The position numbers and the translations under genes were made by a program. Shown here piece by piece: positions 11,613 through 23,977 of a stretch of 64,000 nt of DNA. The DNA is from Gordius sp. MW1 (Eukaryota > Nematomorpha > Gordioida > Gordea > Gordiidae), in NCBI GenBank assembly GCA_964036665.1, contig OZ038531.1:11904168-11968167 (forward strand). Reading direction: 5' to 3'. Numbering within the stretch: position 1 is the stretch's first letter; the number at the start of each line of letters is the position of its first letter. Under the pieces are notes generated by a model. That model made no database searches and was not told the DNA's origin. It saw only the letters and a program-made list of their open reading frames with translations.

Positions 11613-11953
11613 TTTTCGGAAGTCAATCGAGGATAATAGGATTCTCAAATTGGCTTACTTTTATATATTTTTTCATGCTCTTTCACATAGAATCGAAAAA
11701 AAGGAATATTTTTGCCTCAAAATTTTTCACATATTTTTCTTTGAACCGTATTCATCCGATGAAAGTTGTCGTTTTCAGACGTGGTTTCTATGATCCCAAG
11801 TAAAAATTTATCAGAATCTAAAAACTATTACTTTGAAATCATGCATAGAGCAGTTTTCAAAAATTAAGCACTCACGTTGCGATACAACAAACTAATCGCA
11901 ACAATAAAACGTTGTCTTTTGTCAAAATGATAGTTCTCGCAGCTTAAAACCTC
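11613..11953 (+). repeat. Reference monomer, type B, 341 bp
   Basis: This copy is a reference for type B, which has C before ATGCTC (TTTTTTCATGC), AAGGAATATT after the A-tract and G before CCTC (TTTTTGCCTC). It also carries the 4-bp deletion that defines most 341-bp units: ATCATGATCGCATAG becomes ATCATGCATAG. The deletion removes the ATCATGAT palindrome and creates an NsiI site (ATGCAT). Type A and type B alternate loosely through the left and middle thirds of the window. Confidence 0.88.
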
Positions 11954-14007
11954 TTTTCGGAAGTCAATCGAGGATAATAGGATTCTCAAATTGGCTTACT
12001 TTTATATATTTTTTTATGCTCTTTCACATAGAATCGAAAAAAATAAATATTTTTACCTTAAAATTTTTCACATATTTTTCTTTGAACCGTATTCATCCGA
12101 TGAAAGTTGTCGTTTTCAGACGTGGTTTCTATGATCCCAAGTAAAAATTTATCAGAATCTAAAAACTATTACTTTGAAATCATGAATAGAGCAGTTTTCA
12201 AAAATTAAGCACTCACGTTGCGATACAACAAACTAATCGCAACAATAAAACGTTGTCTTTTGTCAAAATGATAGTTCTCGCAGCTTAAAACCTCTTTTCG
12301 GAAGTCAGTCGAGGATAATAGGATTCTCAAATTGGCTTACTTTTATATTTTTTTTTATGCTCTTTCACATAGAATCGAAAAAAAGGATTATTTTTGCCTC
12401 AAAATTTTTCACATATTTTTCTTTGAACCGTATTCATCCGATGAAAGTTGTCGTTTTCAGACGTGGTTTCTATGATCCCAAGTAAAAATTTATCAGAATC
12501 TAAAAACTATTACTTTGAAATCATGATCGCATAGAGCAGTTTTTAAATATTAAGCACTCACGTTGCGATACAACAAACTAATCGCAACAATAAAACGTTG
12601 TCTTTTGTCAAAATGATATTTCTCGCAGCTTAAAACCTCTTTTCGGAAGTCAATCGAGGATAATAGGATTCTCAAATTGGCTTACTTTTATATATTTTTT
12701 CATGCTCTTTCACATAGAATCGAAAAAAAGGAATATTTTTGCCTCAAAAATTTTCACATATTTTTCTTTGAACCGTTTTCATCCGATGAAAGTTGTCGTT
12801 TTCAGACGTGGTTTCTATGATCCCAAGTAAAAATTTATCAGAATCTAAAAACTATTACTTTGAAATCATGCATAGAGCAGTTTTCAAAAATTAAGCACTC
12901 ACGTTGCGATACAACAAACTAATCGCAACAATAAAACGTTGTCTTTTGTCAAAATGATAGTTCTCGCAGCTTAAAACCTCTTTTCGGAAGTCAATCGAGG
13001 ATAATAGGATTCTCAAATTGGCTTACTTTTATATATTTTTTTATGCTCTTTCACATAGAATCGAAAAAAATAAATATTTTTACCTCAAAATTTTTCACAT
13101 ATTTTTCTTTGAACCGTATTCATCCGATGAAAGTTGTCGTTTTCAGACGTGGTTTCTATGATCCCAAGTAAAAATTTATCAGAATCTAAAAACTATTACT
13201 TTGAAATCATGCATAGAGCAGTTTTCAAGAATTAAGCACTCACGTTGCGATACAACAAACTAATCGCAACAATAAAACGTTGTCTTTTGTCAAAATGATA
13301 GTTCTCGCAGCTTAAAACCTCTTTTCGGAAGTCAATCGAGGATAATAGGATTCTCAAATTGGCTTACTTTTATATATTTTTTTATGCTCTTTCACATAGA
13401 ATCGAAAAAAATAAATATTTTTACCTCAAAATTTTTCACATATTTTTCTTTGAACCTTATTCATCCGATGAAAGTTGTCGTTTTCAGACGTGGTTTCTAT
13501 GATCCCAAGTAAAAATTTATCAGAATCTAAAAACTATTACTTTGAAATCATGATCGCATAGAGCAGTTTTTAAAAAATAAGCACTCACGTTGCGATACAA
13601 CAAACTAATCGCAACAATAAAACGTTGTCTTTTGTCAAAATGATAGTTCTCGCAGCTTAAAACCTCTTTTCGGAAGTCAATCGAGGATAATAGGATTCTC
13701 AAATTGGCTTACTTTTATATATTTTTTCATGCTCTTTCACATAGAATCAAAAAAAAGGAATATTTGTGCCTCAAAATTTTTCACATATTTTTCTTTGAAC
13801 CGTATTCATCCGATGAAAGTTGTCGTTTTCAGACGTGGTTTCTATGATCCCAAGTAAAAATTTATCAGAATCTAAAAACTATTACTTTGAAATCATGCAT
13901 AGAGCAGTTTTCAAAAATTAAGCACTCACGTTGCGATACAACAAACTAATCGCAACAATAAAACGTTGTCTTTTGTCAAAATGATAGTTCTCGCAGCTTA
14001 AAACCTC

Positions 14008-16759
14008 TTTTCGGAAGTCAATCGAGGATAATAGGATTCTCAAATTGGCTTACTTTTATATATTTTTTTATGCTCTTTCACATAGAATCGAAAAAAATAA
14101 ATATTTTTACCTCAAAATTTTTCACATATTTTTCTTTGAACCGTATTCATCCGATGAGTTGTAGTTTTCAGACGTGGTTTCTATGATCCCAAGTAAAAAT
14201 TTATCAGAATCTAAAAACTATTACTTTGAAATCATGATCGCATAGAGCAGTTTTTAAAAATTAAGCAATCACGTTGCGATACAACAAACTAATCGCAACA
14301 ATAAAACGTTGTCTTTTGTCAAAATGATAGTTCTCGCAGCTTAAAACCTCTTTTCGGAAGTCAATCGAGGATAATAGGATTCTCAAATTGGCTTACTTTT
14401 ATATATTTTTTCATGCTCTTTCACATAGAATCGAAAAAAAAGAATATTTTTGCCTCAAAATTTTTCACATATTTTTCTATGAACCGTATTCATCCGATGA
14501 AAGTTGTCGTTTTCAGACGTGGTTTCTATGATCCCAAGTAAAAATTTATCAGAATCTAAAAACTATTACTTTGAAATCATGCATAGAGCAGTTTTCAAAA
14601 ATTAAGCACTCACGTTGCGATACAACAAACTAATCGCAACAATAAAACGTTGTCTTTTGTCAAAATAATAGTTCTCGCAGCTTAAAACCTCTTTTCGGAA
14701 GTCAATCGAGGATAATATTATTCTCAAATTGGCTTACTTTTATATATTTTTTTATGCTCTTTCACATAGAATCGAAAAAAATAAATATTTTTACCTCAAA
14801 ATTTTTCACATATTTTTCTTTGAACCGTATTCATCCGATGAAAGTTGTCGTTTTCAGACGTGGTTTCTATGATCCCAAGTAAAAATTTATCAGAATCTAA
14901 AAACTATTACTTTGAAATCATGATCGCATAGAGCAGTTTTCAAAAATTAAGCACTCACGTTGCGATACAACAAACTAATCGCGACAATAAAACGTTGTCT
15001 TTTGTCAAAATGATAGTTCTCGCAGCTTAAAACCTCTTTTCGGAAGTCAATCGAGGATAATAGGATTCTCAAATTGGCTTACTTTTATATATTTTTTCAT
15101 GCTCTTTCACATAGAATCGAAAAAAAGGAATATTTTTGCCTCAAAATTTTTCACATATTTTTCTTTGAACCGTATTCATCCGATGAAAGTTGTCGTTTTC
15201 AAAAGTGGTTTCTATGATCCCAAGTAAAAATTTATCAGAATCTAAAAACTATTACTTTGAAATCATGCATAGAGCTGTTTTCAAAAATTAAGCACTCACG
15301 TTGCGATACAACAAACTAATCGCAACAATAAAACGTTGTCTTTTGTCAAAATGATAGTTCTCGCAGCTTAAAACCTCTTTTCGGAAGTCAATCGAGGATA
15401 GTAGGATTCTCAAATTGGCTTACTTTTATATATTTTTTTATGCTCTTTCACATAGAATCGAAAAAAATAAATATTTTTACCTCAAAATTTTTCACATATT
15501 TTTCTTTGAACCGTATTCATCCGATGAAAGTTGTCGTTTTCAGACGTGGTTTCTATGATCCCAAGTAAAAATTTATCAGAATCTAAAAACTATTACTTTG
15601 AAATCATGATCGCATGAAGCAGTTTTCAAAAATTAAGCACTCACGTTGCGATACAACAAAAACAAACTAATCGCAACTATAAAATGTTGTCTTTTGTCAA
15701 AATGATAGTTCTCGCAGCTTAAAACCTCTTTTCGGAAGTCAATCGAGGATAATAGGATTCTCAAATTGGCTTACTTTTATATATTTTTTTATGCTCTTTC
15801 ACATAGAATCGAAAAAAATAAATATTTTTACCTCAAAAATTTTCACATATTTTTCTTTGAACCGTATTCATCCGATGAAAGTTGTCGTTTTCAGACGTGG
15901 TTTCTATGATCCCAAGTAAAAATTTATCAGAATCTAAAAACTATTACTTTGAAATCATGATCGCATAGAGCAGTTTTTAAAAATTAAGCACTCACGTTGC
16001 GATACAACAAACTAATCGCAACAATAAAACGTTGTCTTTTGTCAAAATGATAGTTCTCGCAGCTTAAAACCTCTTTTCGGAAGTCAATCGAGGATAATAG
16101 GATTCTCAAATTGGCTTACTTTTATATATTTTTTCATGCTCTTTCACATAGAATCGAAAAAAAGGAATATTTTTGCCTCAAAATTTTTCACATATTTTTC
16201 TTTGAACCGTATTCATCCGATGAAAGTTGTCGTTTTCAGACGTGGTTTCTATGATCCCAAGTAAAAATTTATCAGAATCTAAAAACTATTACTTTGAAAT
16301 CATCATAGCATAGAGCAGTTTTTAAAAATTAAGCACTCACGTTGCGATACAACAAACTAATCGCAACAATAAAACGTTGTCTTTTGTCAAAATGATAGTT
16401 TTCGCAGCTTAAAACCTCTTTTCGGAAGTCAATCGAGGATAATAGGATTCTCAAATTGGCTTACTTTTATATATTTTTTCATGCTCTTTCACATAGAATC
16501 AAAAAAAAGGAATATTTTTGCCTCAAAATTTTTCACATATTTTTCTTTGAACCGTATTCATCCGATGAAAGTTGTCGTTTTCAGACGTGGTTTCTATGAT
16601 CCCAAGTAAAAATTTATCAGAATCTAAAAACTATTACTTTGAAATCATGCATAGAGCAGTTTTCAAAAATTAAGCACTCACGTTGCGATACAACAAACTA
16701 ATCGCAACAATAAAACGTTGTCTTTTGTCAAAATGATAGTTCTCGCAGCTTAAAACCTC
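14008..16759. repeat. Eight-monomer higher-order repeat, copy 1 (2752 bp)
   Basis: Units start at 14008, 14351, 14692, 15037, 15378, 15729, 16074 and 16419, with lengths 343, 341, 345, 341, 351, 345, 345 and 341. The identical length series follows at once in copy 2. Private states shared at the same offset are CCGATGAGTTGTAG, TTTTCTATGAACC, GATAATATTATTC, AATCGCGAC, TTTCAAAAGTGG, GCATGAAGCAG with the 6-bp loop insertion, CATCATAGCATAG and GATAGTTTTCGC. The 15378 unit is the first in the window with the 6-bp insertion. Confidence 0.92.
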
Positions 16760-19511
16760 TTTTCGGAAGTCAATCGAATATAATAGGATTCTCAAATTGG
16801 CTTACTTTTATATATTTTTTTATGCTCTTTCACATAGAATCGAAAAAAATAAATATTTTTACCTCAAAATTTTTCACATATTTTTCTTTGAACCGTATTC
16901 ATCCGATGAGTTGTAGTTTTCAGACGTGGTTTCTATGATCCCAAGTAAAAATTTATCAGAATCTAAAAACTATTACTTTGAAATCATGATCGCATAGAGC
17001 AGTTTTTAAAAATTAAGCAATCACGTTGCGATACAACAAACTAATCGCAACAATAAAACGTTGTCTTTTGTCAAAATGATAGTTCTCGCAGCTTAAAACC
17101 TCTTTTCGGAAGTCAATCGAGGATAATAGGATTCTCAAATTGGCTTACTTTTATATATTTTTTCATGCTCTTTCACATAGAATCGAAAAAAAAGAATATT
17201 TTTGCCTCAAAATTTTTCACATATTTTTCTATGAACCGTATTCATCCGATGAAAGTTGTCGTTTTCAGACGTGGTTTCTATGATCCCAAGTAAAAATTTA
17301 TCAGAATCTAAAAACTATTACTTTGAAATCATGCATAGAGCAGTTTTCAAAAATTAAGCACTCACGTTGCGATACAACAAACTAATCGCAACAATAAAAC
17401 GTTGTCTTTTGTCAAAATAATAGTTCTCGCAGCTTAAAACCTCTTTTCGGAAGTCAATCGAGGATAATATTATTCTCAAATTGGCTTACTTTTATATATT
17501 TTTTTATGCTCTTTCACATAGAATCGAAAAAAATAAATATTTTTACCTCAAAATTTTTCACATATTTTTCTTTGAACCGTATTCATCCGATGAAAGTTGT
17601 CGTTTTCAGACGTGGTTTCTATGATCCCAAGTAAAAATTTATCAGAATCTAAAAACTATTACTTTGAAATCATGATCGCATAGAGCAGTTTTCAAAAATT
17701 AAGCACTCACGTTGCGATACAACAAACTAATCGCGACAATAAAACGTTGTCTTTTGTCAAAATGATAGTTCTCGCAGCTTAAAACCTCTTTTCGGAAGTC
17801 AATCGAGGATAATAGGATTCTCAAATTGGCTTACTTTTATATATTTTTTCATGCTCTTTCACATAGAATCGAAAAAAAGGAATATTTTTGCCTCAAAATT
17901 TTTCACATATTTTTCTTTGAACCGTATTCATCCGATGAAAGTTGTCGTTTTCAAAAGTGGTTTCTATGATCCCAAGTAAAAATTTATCAGAATCTAAAAA
18001 CTATTACTTTGAAATCATGCATAGAGCTGTTTTCAAAAATTAAGCACTCACGTTGCGATACAACAAACTAATCGCAACAATAAAACGTTGTCTTTTGTCA
18101 AAATGATAGTTCTCGCAGCTTAAAACCTCTTTTCGGAAGTCAATCGAGGATAGTAGGATTCTCAAATTGGCTTACTTTTATATATTTTTTTATGCTCTTT
18201 CACATAGAATCGAAAAAAATAAATATTTTTACCTCAAAATTTTTCACATATTTTTCTTTGAACCGTATTCATCCGATGAAAGTTGTCGTTTTCAGACGTG
18301 GTTTCTATGATCCCAAGTAAAAATTTATCAGAATCTAAAAACTATTACTTTGAAATCATGATCGCATGAAGCAGTTTTCAAAAATTAAGCACTCACGTTG
18401 CGATACAACAAAAACAAACTAATCGCAACTATAAAATGTTGTCTTTTGTCAAAATGATAGTTCTCGCAGCTTAAAACCTCTTTTCGGAAGTCAATCGAGG
18501 ATAATAGGATTCTCAAATTGGCTTACTTTTATATATTTTTTTATGCTCTTTCACATAGAATCGAAAAAAATAAATATTTTTACCTCAAAAATTTTCACAT
18601 ATTTTTCTTTGAACCGTATTCATCCGATGAAAGTTGTCGTTTTCAGACGTGGTTTCTATGATCCCAAGTAAAAATTTATCAGAATCTAAAAACTATTACT
18701 TTGAAATCATGATCGCATAGAGCAGTTTTTAAAAATTAAGCACTCACGTTGCGATACAACAAACTAATCGCAACAATAAAACGTTGTCTTTTGTCAAAAT
18801 GATAGTTCTCGCAGCTTAAAACCTCTTTTCGGAAGTCAATCGAGGATAATAGGATTCTCAAATTGGCTTACTTTTATATATTTTTTCATGCTCTTTCACA
18901 TAGAATCGAAAAAAAGGAATATTTTTGCCTCAAAATTTTTCACATATTTTTCTTTGAACCGTATTCATCCGATGAAAGTTGTCGTTTTCAGACGTGGTTT
19001 CTATGATCCCAAGTAAAAATTTATCAGAATCTAAAAACTATTACTTTGAAATCATCATAGCATAGAGCAGTTTTTAAAAATTAAGCACTCACGTTGCGAT
19101 ACAACAAACTAATCGCAACAATAAAACGTTGTCTTTTGTCAAAATGATAGTTTTCGCAGCTTAAAACCTCTTTTCGGAAGTCAATCGAGGATAATAGGAT
19201 TCTCAAATTGGCTTACTTTTATATATTTTTTCATGCTCTTTCACATAGAATCAAAAAAAAGGAATATTTTTGCCTCAAAATTTTTCACATATTTTTCTTT
19301 GAACCGTATTCATCCGATGAAAGTTGTCGTTTTCAGACGTGGTTTCTATGATCCCAAGTAAAAATTTATCAGAATCTAAAAACTATTACTTTGAAATCAT
19401 GCATAGAGCAGTTTTCAAAAATTAAGCACTCACGTTGCGATACAACAAACTAATCGCAACAATAAAACGTTGTCTTTTGTCAAAATGATAGTTCTCGCAG
19501 CTTAAAACCTC
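16760..19511. repeat. Eight-monomer higher-order repeat, copy 2 (2752 bp)
   Basis: Units start at 16760, 17103, 17444, 17789, 18130, 18481, 18826 and 19171. All eight lengths equal copy 1 and the offset stays at 2752 bp. At the sites I compared, almost every private state of copy 1 is present. A clear difference is CGAATATAAT in place of CGAGGATAAT near 16776. Divergence is low, so the duplication is young relative to the left domain. Confidence 0.92.
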
Positions 19512-21909
19512 TTTTCGGAAGTCAATCGAATATAATAGGATTCTCAAATTGGCTTACTTTTATATATTTTTTTATGCTCTTTCACATAGAATCGAAAAAA
19601 ATAAATATTTTTACCTCAAAATTTTTCACATATTTTTCTTTGAACCGTATTCATCCGATGAGTTGTAGTTTTCAGACGTGGTTTCTATGATCCCAAGTAA
19701 AAATTTATCAGAATCTAAAAACTATTACTTTGAAATCATGATCACATAGAGCAGTTTTTAAAAATTAAGCAATCACGTTGCGATACAACAAACTAATCGC
19801 AACAATAAAACGTTGTCTTTTGTCAAAATGATAGTTCTCGCAGCTTAAAACCTCTTTTCGGAAGTCAATCGAGGATAATAGGATTCTCAAATTGGCTTAC
19901 TTTTATATATTTTTTCATGCTCTTTCACATAGAATCGAAAAAAAAGAATATTTTTGCCTCAAAATTTTTCACATATTTTTCTTTGAACCGTATTCATCCG
20001 ATGAAAGTTGTCGTTTTCAGACGTGGTTTCTATGATCCCAAGTAAAAATTTATCAGAATCTAAAAACTATTACTTTGAAATCATGCATAGAGCAGTTTTC
20101 AAAAAATAAGCACTCACGTTGCGATACAACAAACTAATCGCAACAATAAAACGTTGTCTTTTGTCAAAATAATAGTTCTCGCAGCTTAAAACCTCTTTTC
20201 GGAAGTCAATCGAGGATAATAGGATTCTCAAATTGGCTTACTTTTATATATTTTTTTATTCACATAGAATCGAAAAAAATAAATATTTTTACCTCAAAAT
20301 TTTTCACATATTTTTCTTTGAACCGTATTCATCCGATGAAAGTTGTCGTTTTCAGACGTGGTTTCTATGATCCCAAGTAAAAATTTATCAGAATCTAAAA
20401 AATATTACTTTGAAATCATGATCGCATAGAGCAGTTTTCAAAAATTAAGCACTCACGTTGCGATACAACAAACTAATCGCGACAATAAAACGTTGTCTTT
20501 TGTCAAAATGATAGTTCTCGCAGCTTAAAACCTCTTTTCGGAAGTCAATCGAGGATAATAGGATTCTATTGGCTTACTTTTATATATTTTTTCATGCTCT
20601 TTCACATAGAATCGAAAAAAAGGAATATTTTTGCCTCAAAATTTTTCACATATTTTTCTTTGAACCGTATTCATCCGATGAAAGTTGTAGTTTTCAGACG
20701 TGGTTTCTATGATCCCAAGTAAAAATTTATCAGAATCTAAAAACTATTACTTTGAAATCATGCATAGAGCAGTTTTCAAAAATTAAGCACTCACGTTGCG
20801 ATACAACAAACTAATCGCAACAATAAAACGTTGTCTTTTGTCAAAATGATAGTTCTCGCAGCTTAAAACCTCTTTTCGGAAGTCAATCGAGGATAGTAGG
20901 ATTCTCAAATTGGCTTACTTTTATATATTTTTTTATGCTCTTTCACATAGAATCGAAAAAAATAAATATTTTTACCTCAAAATTTTTCACATATTTTTCT
21001 TTGAACCGTATTCATCCGATGAAAGTTGTCGTTTTCAGACGTGGTTTCTATGATCCCAAGTAAAAATTTATCAGAATCTAAAAACTATTACTTTGAAATC
21101 ATGATCGCATAAAGCAGTTTTCAAAAATTAAGCACTCACGTTGCGATACAACAAAAACAAACTAATCGCAACAATAAAACGTTGTCTTTTGTCAAAATGA
21201 TAGTTCTCGCAGCTTAAAACCTCTTTTCGGAAGTCAATCGAGGATAATAGGATTCTCAAATTGGCTTACTTTTATATATTTTTTTATGCTCTTTCACATA
21301 GAATCGAAAAAAATAAATATTTTTACCTCAAAATTTTTCACATATTTTTCTTTGAACCATATTCATCCGATGAAAGTTGTCGTTTTCAGACGTGGTTTCT
21401 ATGATCCCAAGTAAAAATTTATCAGAATCTAAAAACTATTACTTTGAAATCATGATCGCATAGAGCAGTTTTTAAAAATTAAGCACTCACGTTGCGATAC
21501 AACAAACTAATCGCAACAATAAAACGTTGTCTTTTGTCAAAATGATAGTTCTCGCAGCTTAAAACCTCTTTTCGGAAGTCAATCGAGGATAATAGGATTC
21601 TCAAATTGGCTTACTTTTATATATTTTTTCATGCTCTTTCACATAGAATCGAAAAAAAGGAATATTTTTGCCTCAAAATTTTTCACATATTTTTCTTTGA
21701 ACCGTATTCATCCGATGAAAGTTGTCGTTTTCAGACGTGGTTTCTATGATCCCAAGTAAAAATTTATCAGAATCTAAAAACTATTACTTTGAAATCATGC
21801 ATAGAGCAGTTTTCAAAAATTAAGCACTCACGTTGCGATACAACAAACTAATCGCAACAATAAAACGTTGTCTTTTGTCAAAATGATAGTTCTCGCAGCT
21901 TAAAACCTC
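19512..21909. repeat. Eight-monomer repeat, diverged and shortened copy 3 (7 units, 2398 bp)
   Basis: Units start at 19512, 19855, 20196, 20535, 20873, 21224 and 21569, with lengths 343, 341, 339, 338, 351, 345 and 341. It begins like copy 2 (CGAATATAAT, CCGATGAGTTGTAG) but lacks GCTCTT near 20257 and CAA near 20568, has standard bases at CTTTGAACC and CAGACGTGG, and lacks the CATCATAGC unit. This version, not copies 1 and 2, was copied again at 25701-28098. Confidence 0.85.
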
Positions 21910-22250
21910 TTTTCGGAAGTCAATCGAGGATAGTAGGATTCTCAAATTGGCTTACTTTTATATATTTTTTTATGCTCTTTCACATAGAATCGAAAAAAAT
22001 AAATATTTTTACCTCAAAATTTTTCACATATTTTTCTTTGAACCGTATTCATCCGATGAAAGTTGTCGTTTTCAGACGTGGTTTCTATGATCCCAAGTAA
22101 AAATTTATCAGAATCTAAAAACTATTACTTTGAAATCATGCATAGAGCAGTTTTCAAAAATTAAGCACTCACGTTGCGATACAACAAACTAATCGCAACA
22201 ATAAAACGTTGTCTTTTGTCAAAATAATAGTTCTCGCAGCTTAAAACCTC
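21910..22250. repeat. Hybrid monomer, junction into the 4.8-kb duplication
   Basis: The head (GATAGTAGG, AATAAATATT, CTTTGAACC) matches the unit at 20873. The tail (CATGCATAGAG, GTCAAAATAATAG) matches the unit at 17103. The switch lies roughly between 22036 and 22138. After it, units follow the order of 17444 onwards at an offset of 4807 bp. Confidence 0.8.
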
Positions 22251-23977
22251 TTTTCGGAAGTCAATCGAGGATAATATTATTCTCAAATTGGCTTACTTTT
22301 ATATATTTTTTTATGCTCTTTCACATAGAATCGAAAAAAATAAATATTTTTACCTCAAAATTTTTCACATATTTTTCTTTGAACCGTATTCATCCGATGA
22401 AAGTTGTCGTTTTCAGACGTGGTTTCTATGATCCCAAGTAAAAATTTATCAGAATCTAAAAACTATTACTTTGAAATCATGATCGCATAGAGCAGTTTTC
22501 AAAAATTAAGCACTCACGTTGCGATACAACAAACTAATCGCGACAATAAAACGTTGTCTTTTGTCAAAATGATAGTTCTCGCAGCTTAAAACCTCTTTTC
22601 GGAAGTCAATCGAGGATAATAGGATTCTCAAATTGGCTTACTTTTATATATTTTTTCATGCTCTTTCACATAGAATCGAAAAAAAGGAATATTTTTGCCT
22701 CAAAATTTTTCACATATTTTTCTTTGAACCGTATTCATCCGATGAAAGTTGTCGTTTTCAAAAGTGGTTTCTATGATCCCAAGTAAAAATTTATCAGAAT
22801 CTAAAAACTATTACTTTGAAATCATGCATAGAGCTGTTTTCAAAAATTAAGCACTCACGTTGCGATACAACAAACTAATCGCAACAATAAAACGTTGTCT
22901 TTTGTCAAAATGATAGTTCTCGCAGCTTAAAACCTCTTTTCGGAAGTCAATCGAGGATAGTAGGATTCTCAAATTGGCTTACTTTTATATATTTTTTTAT
23001 GCTCTTTCACATAGAATCGAAAAAAATAAATATTTTTACCTCAAAATTTTTCACATATTTTTCTTTGAACCGTATTCATCCGATGAAAGTTGTCGTTTTC
23101 AGACGTGGTTTCTATGATCCCAAGTAAAAATTTATCAGAATCTAAAAACTATTACTTTGAAATCATGATCGCATGAAGCAGTTTTCAAAAATTAAGCACT
23201 CACGTTGCGATACAACAAAAACAAACTAATCGCAACTATAAAATGTTGTCTTTTGTCAAAATGATAGTTCTCGCAGCTTAAAACCTCTTTTCGGAAGTCA
23301 ATCGAGGATAATAGGATTCTCAAATTGGCTTACTTTTATATATTTTTTTATGCTCTTTCACATAGAATCGAAAAAAATAAATATTTTTACCTCAAAAATT
23401 TTCACATATTTTTCTTTGAACCGTATTCATCCGATGAAAGTTGTCGTTTTCAGACGTGGTTTCTATGATCCCAAGTAAAAATTTATCAGAATCTAAAAAC
23501 TATTACTTTGAAATCATGATCGCATAGAGCAGTTTTTAAAAATTAAGCACTCACGTTGCGATACAACAAACTAATCGCAACAATAAAACGTTGTCTTTTG
23601 TCAAAATGATAGTTCTCGCAGCTTAAAACCTCTTTTCGGAAGTCAATCGAGGATAATAGGATTCTCAAATTGGCTTACTTTTATATATTTTTTCATGCTC
23701 TTTCACATAGAATCGAAAAAAAGGAATATTTTTGCCTCAAAATTTTTCACATATTTTTCTTTGAACCGTATTCATCCGATGAAAGTTGTCGTTTTCAGAC
23801 GTGGTTTCTATGATCCCAAGTAAAAATTTATCAGAATCTAAAAACTATTACTTTGAAATCATCATAGCATAGAGCAGTTTTTAAAAATTAAGCACTCACG
23901 TTGCGATACAACAAACTAATCGCAACAATAAAACGTTGTCTTTTGTCAAAATGATAGTTTTCGCAGCTTAAAACCTC
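22251..23977. repeat. Five-monomer copy of 17444-19170, offset 4807 bp
   Basis: Units start at 22251, 22596, 22937, 23288 and 23633, with lengths 345, 341, 351, 345 and 345, as in 17444-19170. Shared private states are GATAATATTATTC, AATCGCGAC, TTTCAAAAGTGG, GAGCTGTTTTC, GCATGAAGCAG with ACTATAAAATG, CTCAAAAATTTTC, CATCATAGCATAG and GATAGTTTTCGC. Confidence 0.9.

Larger units (their letters stand above)
10586..12294. repeat. Five-monomer segment, copy 2 (partner 4427-5795)
   Basis: This is the second copy of the segment described at 4427. It holds one extra unit, 10927-11267, with a type A head (GTCAGTCGAGG, AATAAATATT) and a tail like the preceding unit (GTTGTTGTTTTC, GATTCCAAG, CATGCATAG). 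That unit is a hybrid and marks a single-monomer (341 bp) expansion inside the duplicated segment. Confidence 0.78.
1..14007. repeat. Left domain: 41 heterogeneous monomers with short local duplications
   Basis: Units start at 1, 340, 684, 1028, 1373, 1707, 2051, 2374, 2715, 3059, 3400, 3743, 4087, 4427, 4769, 5114, 5455, 5796, 6137, 6482, 6822, 7166, 7501, 7845, 8190, 8534, 8874, 9219, 9563, 9904, 10245, 10586, 10927, 11268, 11613, 11954, 12295, 12640, 12981, 13322 and 13667. Lengths run from 323 to 345 bp. Neither the 6-bp loop insertion nor the 49-bp deletion occurs here. Type A and B units are interspersed and no long period is visible; similarity is organised as duplications of one to four monomers. 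Some units are unique to this part, including CACGTG-bearing units and units lacking four A residues before CGTTGTC. There is no gene in this stretch. Confidence 0.9.
9563..14007. repeat. Mixed type A/B run before the first long period
   Basis: Types in order are A/B mosaic at 9563, B at 9904, 10245 and 10586, A at 10927 and 11268, B at 11613, A at 11954, mosaic at 12295, B at 12640, A at 12981 and 13322, and B at 13667. The units at 9563 and 12295 share AAGGATTATT. Those at 10245 and 12640 share CTCAAAAATTTTC and ACCGTTTTCATCC. These pairs are 2732 and 2395 bp apart, so they were not copied as one colinear block. Confidence 0.75.

Noticed and set aside
13520-13702. Minus-strand 60-codon open frame
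   Set aside because: It starts at TTG on the reverse strand and depends on a private AAAAAATAAGC change in one monomer. Neighbouring copies are closed.
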